This document shows, one piece after another, positions 47,128-56,314 of a stretch of DNA of 64,000 bases. Numbering within the stretch: position 1 is the first letter of the stretch; each line of letters begins with the position of its first letter. The notes beneath the pieces are model-generated. The model had not been told where the DNA came from. It saw only the letters and a program-made list of their open reading frames with translations, and did no database searches. Source of the stretch: Enterococcus malodoratus ATCC 43197 (GTDB taxonomy: Bacteria; Bacillota; Bacilli; Lactobacillales; Enterococcaceae); contig NZ_KE136483.1 in the NCBI RefSeq assembly GCF_000407185.1, positions 682,001-746,000 on the forward strand, written 5' to 3'. Made by a program: the position numbers and the translations under genes.

Positions 47128-48060
47128 ATGATATCAGTAATTGTCCCTTGCTTTAATGAAGAGGAAGCCATTCCTCTTTTTTTTGCAGAGATGGAAAAAG
47201 TAAAGAGAAAAGTCTCTCATGGCTTTGAATATATTTTTATCAATGATGGATCAAAGGATAGGACATTAGAAGTATTGCGGGAACTTGCACGCGACAATGA
47301 TTTTGTCCGGTACATTTCATTTTCTAGAAATTTCGGTAAAGAAGCGGCACTTTATGCAGGCTTGCAAGCGGCTAAGGGAGAACTGGTTACTGTGATGGAT
47401 GTTGATTTACAGGACCCTCCTGAATTATTGCCGCAGATGGTTGAAATGATTGAGACAACAGACATTGATTGTGTTGGTACACGTCGAGCAGATCGAAAAG
47501 GAGAACCTCTTATTCGAAATCTGTTTGCTAAGGCCTTTTATCATTTAATCAATCGAATTAGCGAGACTGAAATGGTCGATGGCGCTCGTGACTATCGTTT
47601 GATGACACGTCAAATGGTGGACGCAGTCTTAGAACTGACCGAACATAATCGCTTCTCAAAAGGATTGTTTAGTTGGGTAGGCTTCAAAACGGAGTATATC
47701 TCTTTTGAAAATCAAGAGCGTATAGCTGGTAAAACCTCTTGGTCTTTTTGGGAATTATTTAATTACTCGATTGACGGTATTGTCAATTTTTCTGATGTGC
47801 CACTAAATATCGCTTCATTTGTTGGCGCCTTTTCTTGTATTGCTTCGGGAATTGCGATGCTGTTCATCATCGTTCGTGCGTTGATTTTTGGCGATCCAAC
47901 ATCTGGCTGGCCGTCATTAGTGACGATTATACTTTTTATTGGCGGTGTTCAACTATTGTGCATCGGTATTATTGGAAAGTATATTGGCAAGATTTTTATG
48001 GAGACGAAAAAAAGACCGGTTTATATTGTTAAAGAGACTGAAAAAAAGTTGGAGCAATAA
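47128..48060 (+). CDS. GtrB-type polyprenyl-phosphate glycosyltransferase
   Basis: A 310-residue protein: GT2 domain with ISVIVPCFNEEEA, FINDGSKDRT and MDVDLQDPPE (metal motif), then two C-terminal helices (about 230-256 and 264-288). It resembles GtrB/YkoT, which makes undecaprenyl-phosphate glucose (or similar) for extracytoplasmic decoration. The GtrA-like flippase gene is 2 kb downstream at 50.1 kb, split from it by two minus-strand genes. Gene ends in a shared terminator. Confidence 0.88.
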   Translation: MISVIVPCFNEEEAIPLFFAEMEKVKRKVSHGFEYIFINDGSKDRTLEVLRELARDNDFVRYISFSRNFGKEAALYAGLQAAKGELVTVMDVDLQDPPELLPQMVEMIETTDIDCVGTRRADRKGEPLIRNLFAKAFYHLINRISETEMVDGARDYRLMTRQMVDAVLELTEHNRFSKGLFSWVGFKTEYISFENQERIAGKTSWSFWELFNYSIDGIVNFSDVPLNIASFVGAFSCIASGIAMLFIIVRALIFGDPTSGWPSLVTIILFIGGVQLLCIGIIGKYIGKIFMETKKRPVYIVKETEKKLEQ

Positions 48061-48074
48061 GCTCCAACTTTTTT
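48044..48074. terminator. Bidirectional terminator
   Basis: A perfect stem AAGTTGGAGC/GCTCCAACTT with A and T tracts on both sides serves the convergent gtrB-type and dehydrogenase genes. It overlaps the last codons of the former. Confidence 0.9.
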
Positions 48075-49020
48075 AGTACCCTCGCGTCAATTCCACTTGG
48101 TTAACAGATAGTTCTCTATCAGATAGATAACTCTTCAAGTTAGCTAAAAATATCTTCATAAATTTATTTTGAAAATCTACTGTCATACCAGAGATATGTG
48201 GTGTAATCAGAACATTATCAAAGGTCCACAATGGGTTGCTTTCCGGTAATGGTTCTTCCTCAAAGACATCAAGAGCAGCGAAAGCGAATTGTTTTTCTTC
48301 AAGGGCAGAGATCAGTTCTTTAGTGTGCACGGTATCACCGCGGCCGACATTGATGAAGATACCGGTCTTTTTCATTTTTCCGAAAATATCACTGTTGAAA
48401 ATATGATAGGTTTCGTGAGTTCCTGGCAAAATTCCTACTACAATGTCCATTTCAGGGACGATCTTTGCCATATTTTTAATGGAATAGGTCTCAACGAATC
48501 CTTCGGCAGGATGTCCAGTCGTATTAATCCCGTACACGTTCACGCCTAGACTATGAATCGATTTCGAAAGTTGCTGACCGATGTGTCCAGTACCAACAAC
48601 GAGTAAATTTTTTCCTGATAGTTGATCATAATGGATTGATTCTTGTGCCCATACTTTTTGTTCTTGCTTTTTGACTGATTCATTCAATCCGCGATAATAG
48701 CCAAGCAAGACTCCAATGATATGCTCGCTGATGGAAAGGGCGTGGATGCCGCTGCCGTTTGATAATAAAACTTCTCGTTTAGAAAAATCATTTAAGGGCA
48801 GATAGTCTACGCCAGCTGAAATGGACTGGACCCATTTTAGCTGATCAGAAGATAGAAGCCGTTCGCTGAATTTTTTTGGCCAACCGACTGAAATTTCGAC
48901 AGAAGGAAGGTCATCCTCTGTTAATTCTGTTTTGATTTGATAATCAGGAGCGAGGATTTGGATTTTTTCGATAAATTCATCGCGAAACTCTCTTTGCAAG
49001 AAAATAATTGGTTTTGTCAT
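48073..49020 (-). CDS. D-2-hydroxyacid dehydrogenase family protein
   Basis: A 315-residue NAD(P)-dependent enzyme. The dinucleotide motif GTGHIG is near 142-147, and the catalytic triad is Arg in NVGRGD, Glu in FEEEPLPESNP, and His in TPHISG. It belongs to the phosphoglycerate-dehydrogenase-like superfamily; substrate unknown, perhaps a 2-ketoacid. ATG with GAGGGATC upstream on the minus strand. Confidence 0.88.
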   Translation of the reverse strand: MTKPIIFLQREFRDEFIEKIQILAPDYQIKTELTEDDLPSVEISVGWPKKFSERLLSSDQLKWVQSISAGVDYLPLNDFSKREVLLSNGSGIHALSISEHIIGVLLGYYRGLNESVKKQEQKVWAQESIHYDQLSGKNLLVVGTGHIGQQLSKSIHSLGVNVYGINTTGHPAEGFVETYSIKNMAKIVPEMDIVVGILPGTHETYHIFNSDIFGKMKKTGIFINVGRGDTVHTKELISALEEKQFAFAALDVFEEEPLPESNPLWTFDNVLITPHISGMTVDFQNKFMKIFLANLKSYLSDRELSVNQVELTRGY

Positions 49021-49079
49021 GGTGATCCCTCATTTCTTTTTTTACTGGAAATCTCGGCTCTATTCTAACAAAATTTATG

Positions 49080-49109
49080 AAAAAAAACTGCTTACAGAAT
49101 CGTAAGCAG
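49080..49109 (-). terminator. Terminator of the DUF1189 gene
   Basis: On the minus strand a perfect 9-bp stem ACTGCTTAC/GTAAGCAGT with a six-base loop, followed by a run of T. It abuts the stop codon. Confidence 0.85.
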
Positions 49110-49925
49110 TTACTTAGTCGGCAATTCGATCTTCGGAAAATAATGAGTCACACGGAAGAAGATGAACATACTAATGAATGTGATCAAAATACTTGAATCG
49201 AAATTAGGCTGGAACAATAAAACAATCGTTGCTAAGATAGTTGGAATTGTCGCACAGAAAATAATCGTTTTGAAGCATTCAAAGAATGTAACCCGCCGCA
49301 ATCTCAATTTTGCTACGATCATCCCCGCAATCCCTGCAAAGACGAGTGTAACAAATAGATTGATGAAGGAGGGGTAAACACCGGCTAACAACATCACTAG
49401 CGGCGTCCAAACCGGTAGTTTCAAATCTTCTAAACCAGCTCTTAATTTATCGCCTGTCATACCTTTTAACGGTGCTTGTTTGTAAGAAAATTTCAACACG
49501 TTATCGCCAAACATCGCTGAACTAACCCCGCCATAGTCTGGCAACACAACTATTGCCTGATCTTTCAATAGTCCAACGCTGAAATAATTTCCAACCAGAT
49601 CCTTTTCGACATCTTGCTGGGTACGTTTACCTTCAGGATCGAAAGTTAAAATAATTGAATTGGTTTGATAGATGAACCCTTTTTCAGGTTTTGTTGTTTC
49701 AATCTCGCCGTTCTCAATTTTAAAATCGGGAATCTTTTCTACGATCTTCAAGCTGTCTGTTTTCATTTGATTCATTACTTGAAGGGCTTGATAAACACTC
49801 GGAATCGCCAGAAGCAGACTTAGACCGATTAAATAGACGATCGATTTCCAAAAGGGCGTATCTTTTGCTGATTTTAGATCCTCAAAGCGAAAAAGGGATC
49901 CTTTGATTAATTGACGAAAAGTCAT
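49110..49925 (-). CDS. DUF1189 family membrane protein
   Basis: A 271-residue protein: N-terminal cytosolic part (FRQLIKGSLFRFEDLK), one helix (about 33-52), an extracellular domain of about 110 residues, then three or four helices. The layout matches DUF1189, a Firmicute family of unknown function, perhaps regulating an envelope process. ATG 49925 is chosen for its GGAGCG; the longer frame upstream has no ribosome site. Confidence 0.8.
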   Translation of the reverse strand: MTFRQLIKGSLFRFEDLKSAKDTPFWKSIVYLIGLSLLLAIPSVYQALQVMNQMKTDSLKIVEKIPDFKIENGEIETTKPEKGFIYQTNSIILTFDPEGKRTQQDVEKDLVGNYFSVGLLKDQAIVVLPDYGGVSSAMFGDNVLKFSYKQAPLKGMTGDKLRAGLEDLKLPVWTPLVMLLAGVYPSFINLFVTLVFAGIAGMIVAKLRLRRVTFFECFKTIIFCATIPTILATIVLLFQPNFDSSILITFISMFIFFRVTHYFPKIELPTK

Positions 49926-50022
49926 GTGATCGCTCCAATCTTTTATACAAGAGCCATTGTAGCGAAATGAGCTTGAAATAACAAGGCGATCTGTAAAAAT
50001 GTAAAAAGATTTCAAGAAAGAA

Positions 50023-50051
50023 TTGACTATTTTTGCGGGCTTCGCTATCTT
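50023..50051 (+). promoter_or_regulatory. Candidate promoter for the gtrA-type gene
   Basis: TTGACT (50023-50028), 17 nt, TATCTT (50046-50051), 36 nt before the start. Confidence 0.5.
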
Positions 50052-50086
50052 ACTTTAAGAAGAGTAGAATAAGAAAGCGAGTAATC

Positions 50087-50554
50087 ATGAAAATCTATCA
50101 GCAGTTTAAAGGGTATTTGGAAGAAAAAAAACTTTGGGAAGTATTCATTTACTTATTTTTTGGTGGGCTAGCGACCGTTGTGAATATCGTGACCTTTGCG
50201 TTGGCCTATCAGGCCTTTCATTTGAATTGGCCGGTTTCTAACGCGATTTCTTGGATTTGTTCGGTACTATTTGCCTTTGTAACGAACAAACTTTGGGTTT
50301 TTCAATCGAAAACCGAGGGCTTTCAGGCGTTGGCTTGGGAGTTTGGTAAATTTATCTTTTATCGAATCCTTTCATTTGGGATGGACATGGCTTGTATGTT
50401 CCTATTTATCGATATGCTGCATACGGGAAACCTGATCGCGAAAATCATCACGCAAGTCGTCGTAGTTGTTGCGAATTATGCCTTCAGCAAGTTGTTTATT
50501 TTTAAAAAAGTCGAGATCATTGAAGACGAGAAAACGAATTCTTCTTCACAGTAG
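50087..50554 (+). CDS. GtrA-like small membrane protein
   Basis: A 155-residue protein with four helices. The segments LFFGGLATVVNIVTFALAY and FAFVTNKLWVF are those of GtrA, thought to flip polyprenyl-phosphate glucose to the outer face. ATG 50087 gives MKIYQQFKGYLEEKK; the upstream frame lacks a ribosome site. It probably works with the GtrB-type enzyme at 47.1 kb. Confidence 0.85.
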   Translation: MKIYQQFKGYLEEKKLWEVFIYLFFGGLATVVNIVTFALAYQAFHLNWPVSNAISWICSVLFAFVTNKLWVFQSKTEGFQALAWEFGKFIFYRILSFGMDMACMFLFIDMLHTGNLIAKIITQVVVVVANYAFSKLFIFKKVEIIEDEKTNSSSQ

Positions 50555-50563
50555 GCATATCTT

Positions 50564-50592
50564 TTGAAGAACGGTGCATTGTTTGATACAGT
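50564..50592 (+). promoter_or_regulatory. Candidate sodA promoter
   Basis: TTGAAG (50564-50569), 17 nt, TACAGT (50587-50592), 34 nt before the start. Fair match. Confidence 0.45.
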
Positions 50593-50626
50593 TGATTTGT
50601 AAGATATTTTAAGGAGGAAATGAACT

Positions 50627-51235
50627 ATGGCTTATACTTTACCAGATCTACCTTATGGCTACGATGCGTTGGAGCCTTATATCGATGTTGAAACGATGCA
50701 TTTGCATCATGACAAGCACCATAACACTTATGTAACCAATTTAAATGCTGCGATTGAAAAATATCCAGAATTAGCAGAACAATCAGTGGAAGAATTAGTA
50801 ACGAACTTGAATGAAGTGCCAGAAGATATTCGTACGGCTGTTCGCAACAATGGCGGAGGTCATGCAAATCATAGTTTCTTCTGGAAAATCATGGCGCCAA
50901 ATGCTGGCGGAAAACCAACAGGTGCGATCAAAGATGCAATTGATGAAGCATTCGGCAGCTTTGAAAAAATGAAAGAAGAATTCAAAACAGCTGCAACTGG
51001 CCGCTTTGGTTCTGGCTGGGCTTGGCTAGTCTTGAACAATGGTAAATTAGAAATTACTTCAACACCAAATCAAGATAACCCATTAACAGATGGTAAAACA
51101 CCAATTATTGGTTTAGACGTTTGGGAACATGCGTATTACTTGAAGTATAAAAATGTTCGTCCTGACTACATCGCTGCTTTCTGGGATGTTGTAAATTGGG
51201 ATCAAGCAAACGAAAATTTGGCAGCAGCTAAATAA
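50627..51235 (+). CDS. sodA: Superoxide dismutase, Mn/Fe type
   Basis: A 202-residue cytosolic enzyme turning superoxide to oxygen and peroxide. Metal ligands His27, His82, Asp164 and His168 are in place, with GSGWAWL and DVWEHAYY motifs. The metal is probably Mn as in other enterococci. ATG behind AAGGAGGAAATG. Own promoter and terminator. Confidence 0.96.
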   Translation: MAYTLPDLPYGYDALEPYIDVETMHLHHDKHHNTYVTNLNAAIEKYPELAEQSVEELVTNLNEVPEDIRTAVRNNGGGHANHSFFWKIMAPNAGGKPTGAIKDAIDEAFGSFEKMKEEFKTAATGRFGSGWAWLVLNNGKLEITSTPNQDNPLTDGKTPIIGLDVWEHAYYLKYKNVRPDYIAAFWDVVNWDQANENLAAAK

Positions 51236-51254
51236 TTGAATCGAATGAGTTATA

Positions 51255-51292
51255 ATGGAAGGACTGATAATATTGGTCTTTCCATTTTTTTT
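51255..51292 (+). terminator. sodA terminator
   Basis: A 10-bp stem ATGGAAGGAC/GTCTTTCCAT (one G-U pair) with an 11-nt loop, then nine T residues. Confidence 0.9.
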
Positions 51293-51334
51293 GTATAGAT
51301 TTTTCTGGACCTTCCAAAAATCTTCATATTTTTA

Positions 51335-51343
51335 TGGTATAAA
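51335..51343 (+). promoter_or_regulatory. Extended -10 upstream of the LCP gene
   Basis: TGGTATAAA, an extended -10 element without a good -35, about 140 nt before the LCP start. The gap holds no other clear site. Confidence 0.35.
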
Positions 51344-51480
51344 TCGTGATTAAAGGGTAGGATTGAAATTATTATTTTTTAAGTTTCCATTATATAAGAT
51401 TAATTGTTTTTAGCTGCGGTTGAACAGATGCCCAATTTATGAGAAAATGAAACGTAAAAAATCGTTGATAGAGGTGTACT

Positions 51481-52722
51481 ATGAGTCGTTGGAAAAAGAT
51501 TGTCGTAGGATTGCTAGTCCTACTGAATTTGTTTATAGGTGGAATAACCTACTACGCTGTTCAAGTGACGAATGATGCGAGTAAGATGGTCGATAACATT
51601 CGTCAGACAGTTAAACGAACAAGTTTGAAACGAGATAGCGGAGACAAGCCTAACATCGACAACGCAGAACCTTTTTCAATTTTGCTTGCCGGAATTGATA
51701 CAGGAGACCTTGGCCGTTCGGATCAAGGCCGTTCTGATAGTATGATGGTCGTTACCATCAATCCGAAGCAAAAAAAATCAACGATTGTCAGCCTCGACCG
51801 AGATATTCTTACTAAGATCGTCGGATATGGGTCTAACGATAAATTGAATCACGCGTATGCTTTTGGCGGCGTGAAGATGTCGATGGACACGATTGAAACA
51901 CTGCTGGACATTCCTTTGGATCATTATGTCTCGATCAATATGCGCGGATTAAAGGATTTGATTGATGCCGTTGGCGGGATTGAAGTTAATAATAAGATTG
52001 ACTTTACTTTAGATGGTATTCACGTAGAAAAGGGAAAGCAGACGTTAAACGGAGAAAAAGGTTTGGCTTATGCTCGGATGCGCTATGAAGATCCAGAAGG
52101 CGATGTCGGCCGGCAAAAACGGCAACGTGAAGTAGTAACAAAGATTCTACGCAAGGCGATGTCTATTAACGGTGTAGGAAATTACAAGAAAATTTTAAAA
52201 GCTGTCGAAAAGAATATGAAGACAGATTTAACCTGGGACGACATGATGGATATCGGAACCAATTATCTGCCGGCTTTCGATACGATCAAACAAAAGCAAT
52301 TAGTTGGTAAGAGCCAAATGATTGACGAAGTCTACTATCAGATTTTAGGGACAAATGAATTATTATCTATCCAGAATACTTTGAAGAAACAACTGGGAAT
52401 CACCACGGCGGAAACATTGCCTAATTTGAAGGAAACTGATGCAAACAGTCTGTTTTACGATGACTCTGATGGCAAGGCTAGCGATGACACTAGTCAATTT
52501 GCCCCTGGGTATGATAGTGCCGACAATTATGATAATAGTGGTGCATACGGGAACTCATCAACTGCCGGTGATGGCACACAGCAATACGATGATACGACTC
52601 AAAATAATCAAGGTTACACTGATCCAAATTATGTCGATCCGAATCAAGGCGGGTACGGCGGAGCGACAGATCCCAATGTGGAGCAGCAAAATACGTATGG
52701 ACAACCGGCAACCGGTTATTAA
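51481..52722 (+). CDS. LytR-CpsA-Psr family glycopolymer ligase
   Basis: A 413-residue membrane-anchored enzyme. One N-terminal helix (about 7-27), then the LCP domain (about 65-230: LLAGIDTG, GRSDSMMVV, SLDRDI, HAYAFGG, ARMRYEDPEGDVGRQKRQREV). LCP enzymes move undecaprenyl-linked glycopolymers onto peptidoglycan, so this is a good candidate for attaching the polymers made at 2.5-41 kb. The last 90 residues are low complexity, rich in Asp, Asn, Tyr, Gly, Gln. ATG behind GAGGTG. Confidence 0.9.
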   Translation: MSRWKKIVVGLLVLLNLFIGGITYYAVQVTNDASKMVDNIRQTVKRTSLKRDSGDKPNIDNAEPFSILLAGIDTGDLGRSDQGRSDSMMVVTINPKQKKSTIVSLDRDILTKIVGYGSNDKLNHAYAFGGVKMSMDTIETLLDIPLDHYVSINMRGLKDLIDAVGGIEVNNKIDFTLDGIHVEKGKQTLNGEKGLAYARMRYEDPEGDVGRQKRQREVVTKILRKAMSINGVGNYKKILKAVEKNMKTDLTWDDMMDIGTNYLPAFDTIKQKQLVGKSQMIDEVYYQILGTNELLSIQNTLKKQLGITTAETLPNLKETDANSLFYDDSDGKASDDTSQFAPGYDSADNYDNSGAYGNSSTAGDGTQQYDDTTQNNQGYTDPNYVDPNQGGYGGATDPNVEQQNTYGQPATGY

Positions 52723-52726
52723 ATGA

Positions 52727-52758
52727 AAAAGGCGTGACCATTTTTGGTCACGCCTTTT
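52727..52758. terminator. Bidirectional terminator
   Basis: A perfect 13-bp stem AAAAGGCGTGACC/GGTCACGCCTTTT with loop ATTTTT, serving the LCP gene and the convergent rlmD. Confidence 0.92.
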
Positions 52759-52760
52759 AG

Positions 52761-54134
52761 CTACTTACGGGTTAGTTTTACGACGACTTCACAGCGAGCA
52801 GTCTGTGGAAACATATCGACAGATTGCAAATAGTCGATCGTATAGATTTTCGTGAGGCTAACAAGATCACGCGCTAAGGTAGAAACGTTACAAGAAATAT
52901 AGACCATTTGCGGACTAGGTGATTCTTGGATCGCTTTTAGCAGCTTATTATCCAATCCTGTTCGTGGAGGATCGACTACGATTGCATCAGGTGCAAATCC
53001 TTCGCTCAACCATTTAGGCAATAAGCTCTCAGCCGTTCCAACTTCGTAATGGGTATTGGTCAGGTTCATCGCTTTGGCGTTTGCTTTCGCATCGTCGATT
53101 GCCTGTGGGATGATATCCATTCCTCGAACTTCTTTAGCTTGTTTGGCCAGTGAAAGACCGATTGTTCCGACACCGCAATAGGCATCCACCACTGTTTTAG
53201 GAGTCGTTAAGTCTAAGGCTTGAATGGCTTCTTGGTAAAGCACCTTGGTTTGTTGCGGATTTAATTGGAAAAAGGCTCTCGGAGAAAGTTCAAAGCTTAC
53301 TTCATTGATTTTCTCATTGATAGCATTTTTGCCCCAAAGATGAATCGTTTCATCGCCCATGATGACCGAAGTCTTTTTGTCTTGAACATTTTGCATAATG
53401 GAAACGACCTCTGGCAAGCGATTGGTGATTTCACGGATCAAGGCATTTCCTTGCGGCAATTTTTTTGTTTTAGTAATCAAAACTAACTGAACCTCGCCGG
53501 TTTCGATTCCAATACGAACCATCAGGGTACGTACGATACCGGAATTGCTGCGCTCATCATAAATCGGTGTATCGTATTTTGTTAGCAAACTCGTTACGGT
53601 ATTAATGACTTTTTGAGTAGTAGGCTCTTGAACAAGGCAGTCTTTGATAGGCACCAATTGATGGGACTCCGCTTGATAAAGCCCGGCTTCTACTTGTTGG
53701 GTCTTTTTATTTTTGCGTAATTGAAATTGTGCCTTGTTGCGATAATGCCAGGGTTCATCCATGCCAAGCGTATCTCTCAGTTCAAATTTTTGATAGCCAT
53801 CAGGTTTATATTTTTCCAATGCCTGCCGCAATAAATCTTTTTTGAAGTCCAGTTGTTTGCTATACGCGAGGTGCTGTAATTGGCAGCCTCCGCATTCTTC
53901 ATAAACAGGACAAGGAGGCGTGATTCGATCGGGACTTTTCTTCGTAATTTTAACTAGGACCGCTTCCGCAAAACGCGGAGTGGCTTTCGTAATTTTTGCG
54001 ACGACCGTTTCATTGGGAAGAGGGCCAGTGACGAAGATGATTAAGCGTTTATAATAAGCGATACCCTCGCCATTAATGCCGAGACGTTTTATTTTTAACG
54101 TTAACGTTTGATTTGGTTTAAGTTGAACAGCCAT
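52761..54134 (-). CDS. rlmD: 23S rRNA (uracil-C5)-methyltransferase RlmD/RlmCD
   Basis: A 457-residue SAM enzyme. N-terminal TRAM domain (about 1-60), Cys75, Cys81, Cys84 and Cys166 for a 4Fe-4S cluster, SAM motif VVDAYCGVGTIGLSLA, VDPPRTGLD and the catalytic Cys in YISCNVSTLARDL. In Firmicutes one such enzyme (RlmCD) methylates U747 and U1939; which is true here cannot be told. ATG behind AAAGGAG on the minus strand; divergent from recX. Confidence 0.92.
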   Translation of the reverse strand: MAVQLKPNQTLTLKIKRLGINGEGIAYYKRLIIFVTGPLPNETVVAKITKATPRFAEAVLVKITKKSPDRITPPCPVYEECGGCQLQHLAYSKQLDFKKDLLRQALEKYKPDGYQKFELRDTLGMDEPWHYRNKAQFQLRKNKKTQQVEAGLYQAESHQLVPIKDCLVQEPTTQKVINTVTSLLTKYDTPIYDERSNSGIVRTLMVRIGIETGEVQLVLITKTKKLPQGNALIREITNRLPEVVSIMQNVQDKKTSVIMGDETIHLWGKNAINEKINEVSFELSPRAFFQLNPQQTKVLYQEAIQALDLTTPKTVVDAYCGVGTIGLSLAKQAKEVRGMDIIPQAIDDAKANAKAMNLTNTHYEVGTAESLLPKWLSEGFAPDAIVVDPPRTGLDNKLLKAIQESPSPQMVYISCNVSTLARDLVSLTKIYTIDYLQSVDMFPQTARCEVVVKLTRK

Positions 54135-54242
54135 GGAGTGGCTCCTTTCACATTTTTAGAAAGTAATGGGTTATATGTAAAATCAAGTGATTTTCGTACG
54201 CGTATCATTTTAGCATATTTTTAGCGATCAGTCGGTTTTCTA

Positions 54243-54251
54243 TGATAGAAT
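54243..54251 (+). promoter_or_regulatory. Extended -10 upstream of recX
   Basis: TGATAGAAT, an extended -10, 24 nt before recX. No good -35. Confidence 0.4.
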
Positions 54252-54275
54252 TAATCTTTGCGAGGAGGGGTTAAC

Positions 54276-55073
54276 ATGTTGACGGTAGTAAAGATCAGCC
54301 AAGGGCGCGGCCCTTATTATCAAGTAGAATTCTCCAATGGTGATAAGCTGCGGCTGTCGGAAGATACAGTTGTGCGTCATCGTTTGCTCAAAGGCCAAGA
54401 GTTGGATGAAAAAACGCTGGATGAAATCAAACAGGAAAGCAAGGAAGATTTAGGATTTCAGCTGGCTCTAAATTATTTAAGTTATCAATTACGAACGGAG
54501 AAAGAAATTCGTACCTATTTGAAAGACAAGGAAATCGAAGGATCGGATCGGCAAAAAATCGTTGCCCGCCTAAAGGAAATGAACCTGGTAAATGATCTTG
54601 TTTACGGTGAAAGCTATGTACGCACGCAAATGCGTTTAGGGGACAAAGGCCCTCGAGTCTTACAACAGAAATTGAAACAAAAAGGGTTGAGGGATGAGGA
54701 TATTCAGCAGGCTCTTTATCTATATGAGGCGGAGGAACAGTTTCAAGTCGCTTTGCATACGGCTCAAAAAGCGTTAAGGAAGTTTCATCACAGCAGTCAG
54801 CGAGAAGTACAGCAGAAAATTCAGCAGCTTTTAATGACTAAAGGTTTTAATAGCGATACGAGTAAAAATGTTTTAGCTGAGATTGATTTTTCTGATATTC
54901 AAGAGCAGGAAAGCGATGCGCTGACATTGCAAGGAGACAAATTATGGCGCAAAAACCAGCGATTTGAACCTGCCAAACGTAAACAAAAGGTCAAGCAAAG
55001 TTTGTATCAGAAAGGTTTCCAATTTGATCAGATTGATGCCTTTATTCGCGGAAAAGAGGCAGAGGATGAATAA
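54276..55073 (+). CDS. recX: RecX, RecA modulator
   Basis: A 265-residue helical protein of the RecX family, which limits RecA filaments. Three-helix repeats include ALNYLSYQLRTEKEIRTYL and the typical DLVYGESYVRTQMRLGDKGP. ATG 54276 behind GAGGAGGGG; the upstream ATG at 54258 overlaps the ribosome site. It overlaps mutY by 8 nt, so the two DNA-maintenance genes are coupled. Confidence 0.92.
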   Translation: MLTVVKISQGRGPYYQVEFSNGDKLRLSEDTVVRHRLLKGQELDEKTLDEIKQESKEDLGFQLALNYLSYQLRTEKEIRTYLKDKEIEGSDRQKIVARLKEMNLVNDLVYGESYVRTQMRLGDKGPRVLQQKLKQKGLRDEDIQQALYLYEAEEQFQVALHTAQKALRKFHHSSQREVQQKIQQLLMTKGFNSDTSKNVLAEIDFSDIQEQESDALTLQGDKLWRKNQRFEPAKRKQKVKQSLYQKGFQFDQIDAFIRGKEAEDE

Positions 55074-56217
55074 GGGTTGGGAACATTGGTCGGAACAAGA
55101 AGTAAATGCATTTCAAACAGATTTTCTCACATGGTATCAGCAGGAAAAAAGAAATCTGCCTTGGCGCTATAATCAAGATCCTTATCGAATTTGGATCTCA
55201 GAAATCATGCTGCAGCAAACACGCGTTGATACGGTGATCGACTATTTCTATCGCTTCATGGAAGAATTTCCCACGATTCAGAATTTAGCTGATGCACCTG
55301 AAGATAAATTACTGAAAGTCTGGGAAGGTTTAGGTTACTATTCGCGTGCGCGGAATCTACAAGCGGCCGCGAAGCAGATCGTGACAGAATTTGGTGGGAA
55401 ATTCCCGACAACTGTAGAGCAAATCCGTTCTTTAAAGGGGATCGGACCTTATACAGCCGGCGCCATCAGCAGTATCGCATTTGAAATTCCCGAACCGGCA
55501 ATCGACGGCAATGTGATGCGCGTAGTCAGCCGATTATTTTGCATCGAGGCTGATATCGCCAAAGCTAGCAGTCGTAATGAGTTTGATGAAGCGATGCGAA
55601 AGATTATCAGCCAAGATCAGCCGGGCGATTTCAATCAAGCGATGATGGATTTGGGTTCAAGTATTTGTACGCCGACAAATCCGCAGTGCGAAATTTGTCC
55701 AATTCAGAAGTATTGTCAAGCTTATCGTGAAAATCGCCAAACGGCTTTTCCAATTAAATCGAAAAAACAAAAACCCAAAGATGTTTATTATATCGCAGGG
55801 ATTATTGAAAATAAGCAGCAAGAAATCCTTCTTCAGAAACGAGCTGAAAGCGGTCTGTTAGCGAAGATGTGGCTGTTTCCATTAGAAGAAGTCACTGAAG
55901 TGCGTTTCAACGAGTTGAAAAATCAGTACGATCCTGCAGCGTGGGATTTGTTTTCCAGTACGCAAGTAGCCGAAGACAGTCCTGATTTTTTTGCAGAAGA
56001 AGCGATCGTGTGGCAGAAAAAAGTGCTTGGAGAGGTCAAACATGTTTTCAGTCATCTACGCTGGCACATCCTTGTTTTCTACGGCCGGAGTGCCGCACCG
56101 TTAACGCTCAAAGGGGATTGGGTTAAGCCAGCCGAATTTTCGAAGTATGTTTTTCCAAAACCACAACAAAAAATGTTGGAAGTTTTTGAAAATAATCTAG
56201 CAGACGACAAAGATTAG
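55066..56217 (+). CDS. mutY: A/G-specific adenine glycosylase MutY
   Basis: A 383-residue repair enzyme that removes adenine opposite 8-oxoguanine. Catalytic Glu46 (SEIMLQQ) and Asp147 (AIDGNVMR), helix-hairpin-helix around SLKGIGPYTAG (122-132), 4Fe-4S cysteines 201, 208, 211 and 217, and a C-terminal NUDIX-like domain (about 240-370). ATG 55066 is inside the end of recX; longer in-frame starts are unsupported. Confidence 0.95.
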   Translation: MNKGWEHWSEQEVNAFQTDFLTWYQQEKRNLPWRYNQDPYRIWISEIMLQQTRVDTVIDYFYRFMEEFPTIQNLADAPEDKLLKVWEGLGYYSRARNLQAAAKQIVTEFGGKFPTTVEQIRSLKGIGPYTAGAISSIAFEIPEPAIDGNVMRVVSRLFCIEADIAKASSRNEFDEAMRKIISQDQPGDFNQAMMDLGSSICTPTNPQCEICPIQKYCQAYRENRQTAFPIKSKKQKPKDVYYIAGIIENKQQEILLQKRAESGLLAKMWLFPLEEVTEVRFNELKNQYDPAAWDLFSSTQVAEDSPDFFAEEAIVWQKKVLGEVKHVFSHLRWHILVFYGRSAAPLTLKGDWVKPAEFSKYVFPKPQQKMLEVFENNLADDKD

Positions 56218-56237
56218 TAGGCAATCTTAAATTTTAT

Positions 56238-56298
56238 TGCTATAATAATTCTGATGTCGGTGTGATAACACCCAAACAAATGCGAAAGTCATTTTCGC
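56238..56298 (+). promoter_or_regulatory. Extended -10 and structured leader of ntdp
   Basis: TGCTATAAT (56238-56246) is a good extended -10. The leader then has two hairpins: GGTGT/ACACC (56259-56272) and GCGAAA/TTTCGC (56282-56298). They could affect translation; no riboswitch class was recognised. Confidence 0.45.
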
Positions 56299-56314
56299 TG
56301 AGGGAAGGGTAGCT

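Noticed and set aside
52590-52700. Repeated GATCCAAAT-type units that looked like a short tandem array
   Set aside because: They encode the low-complexity tail of the LCP protein; there are no regular spacers, so not a CRISPR array.
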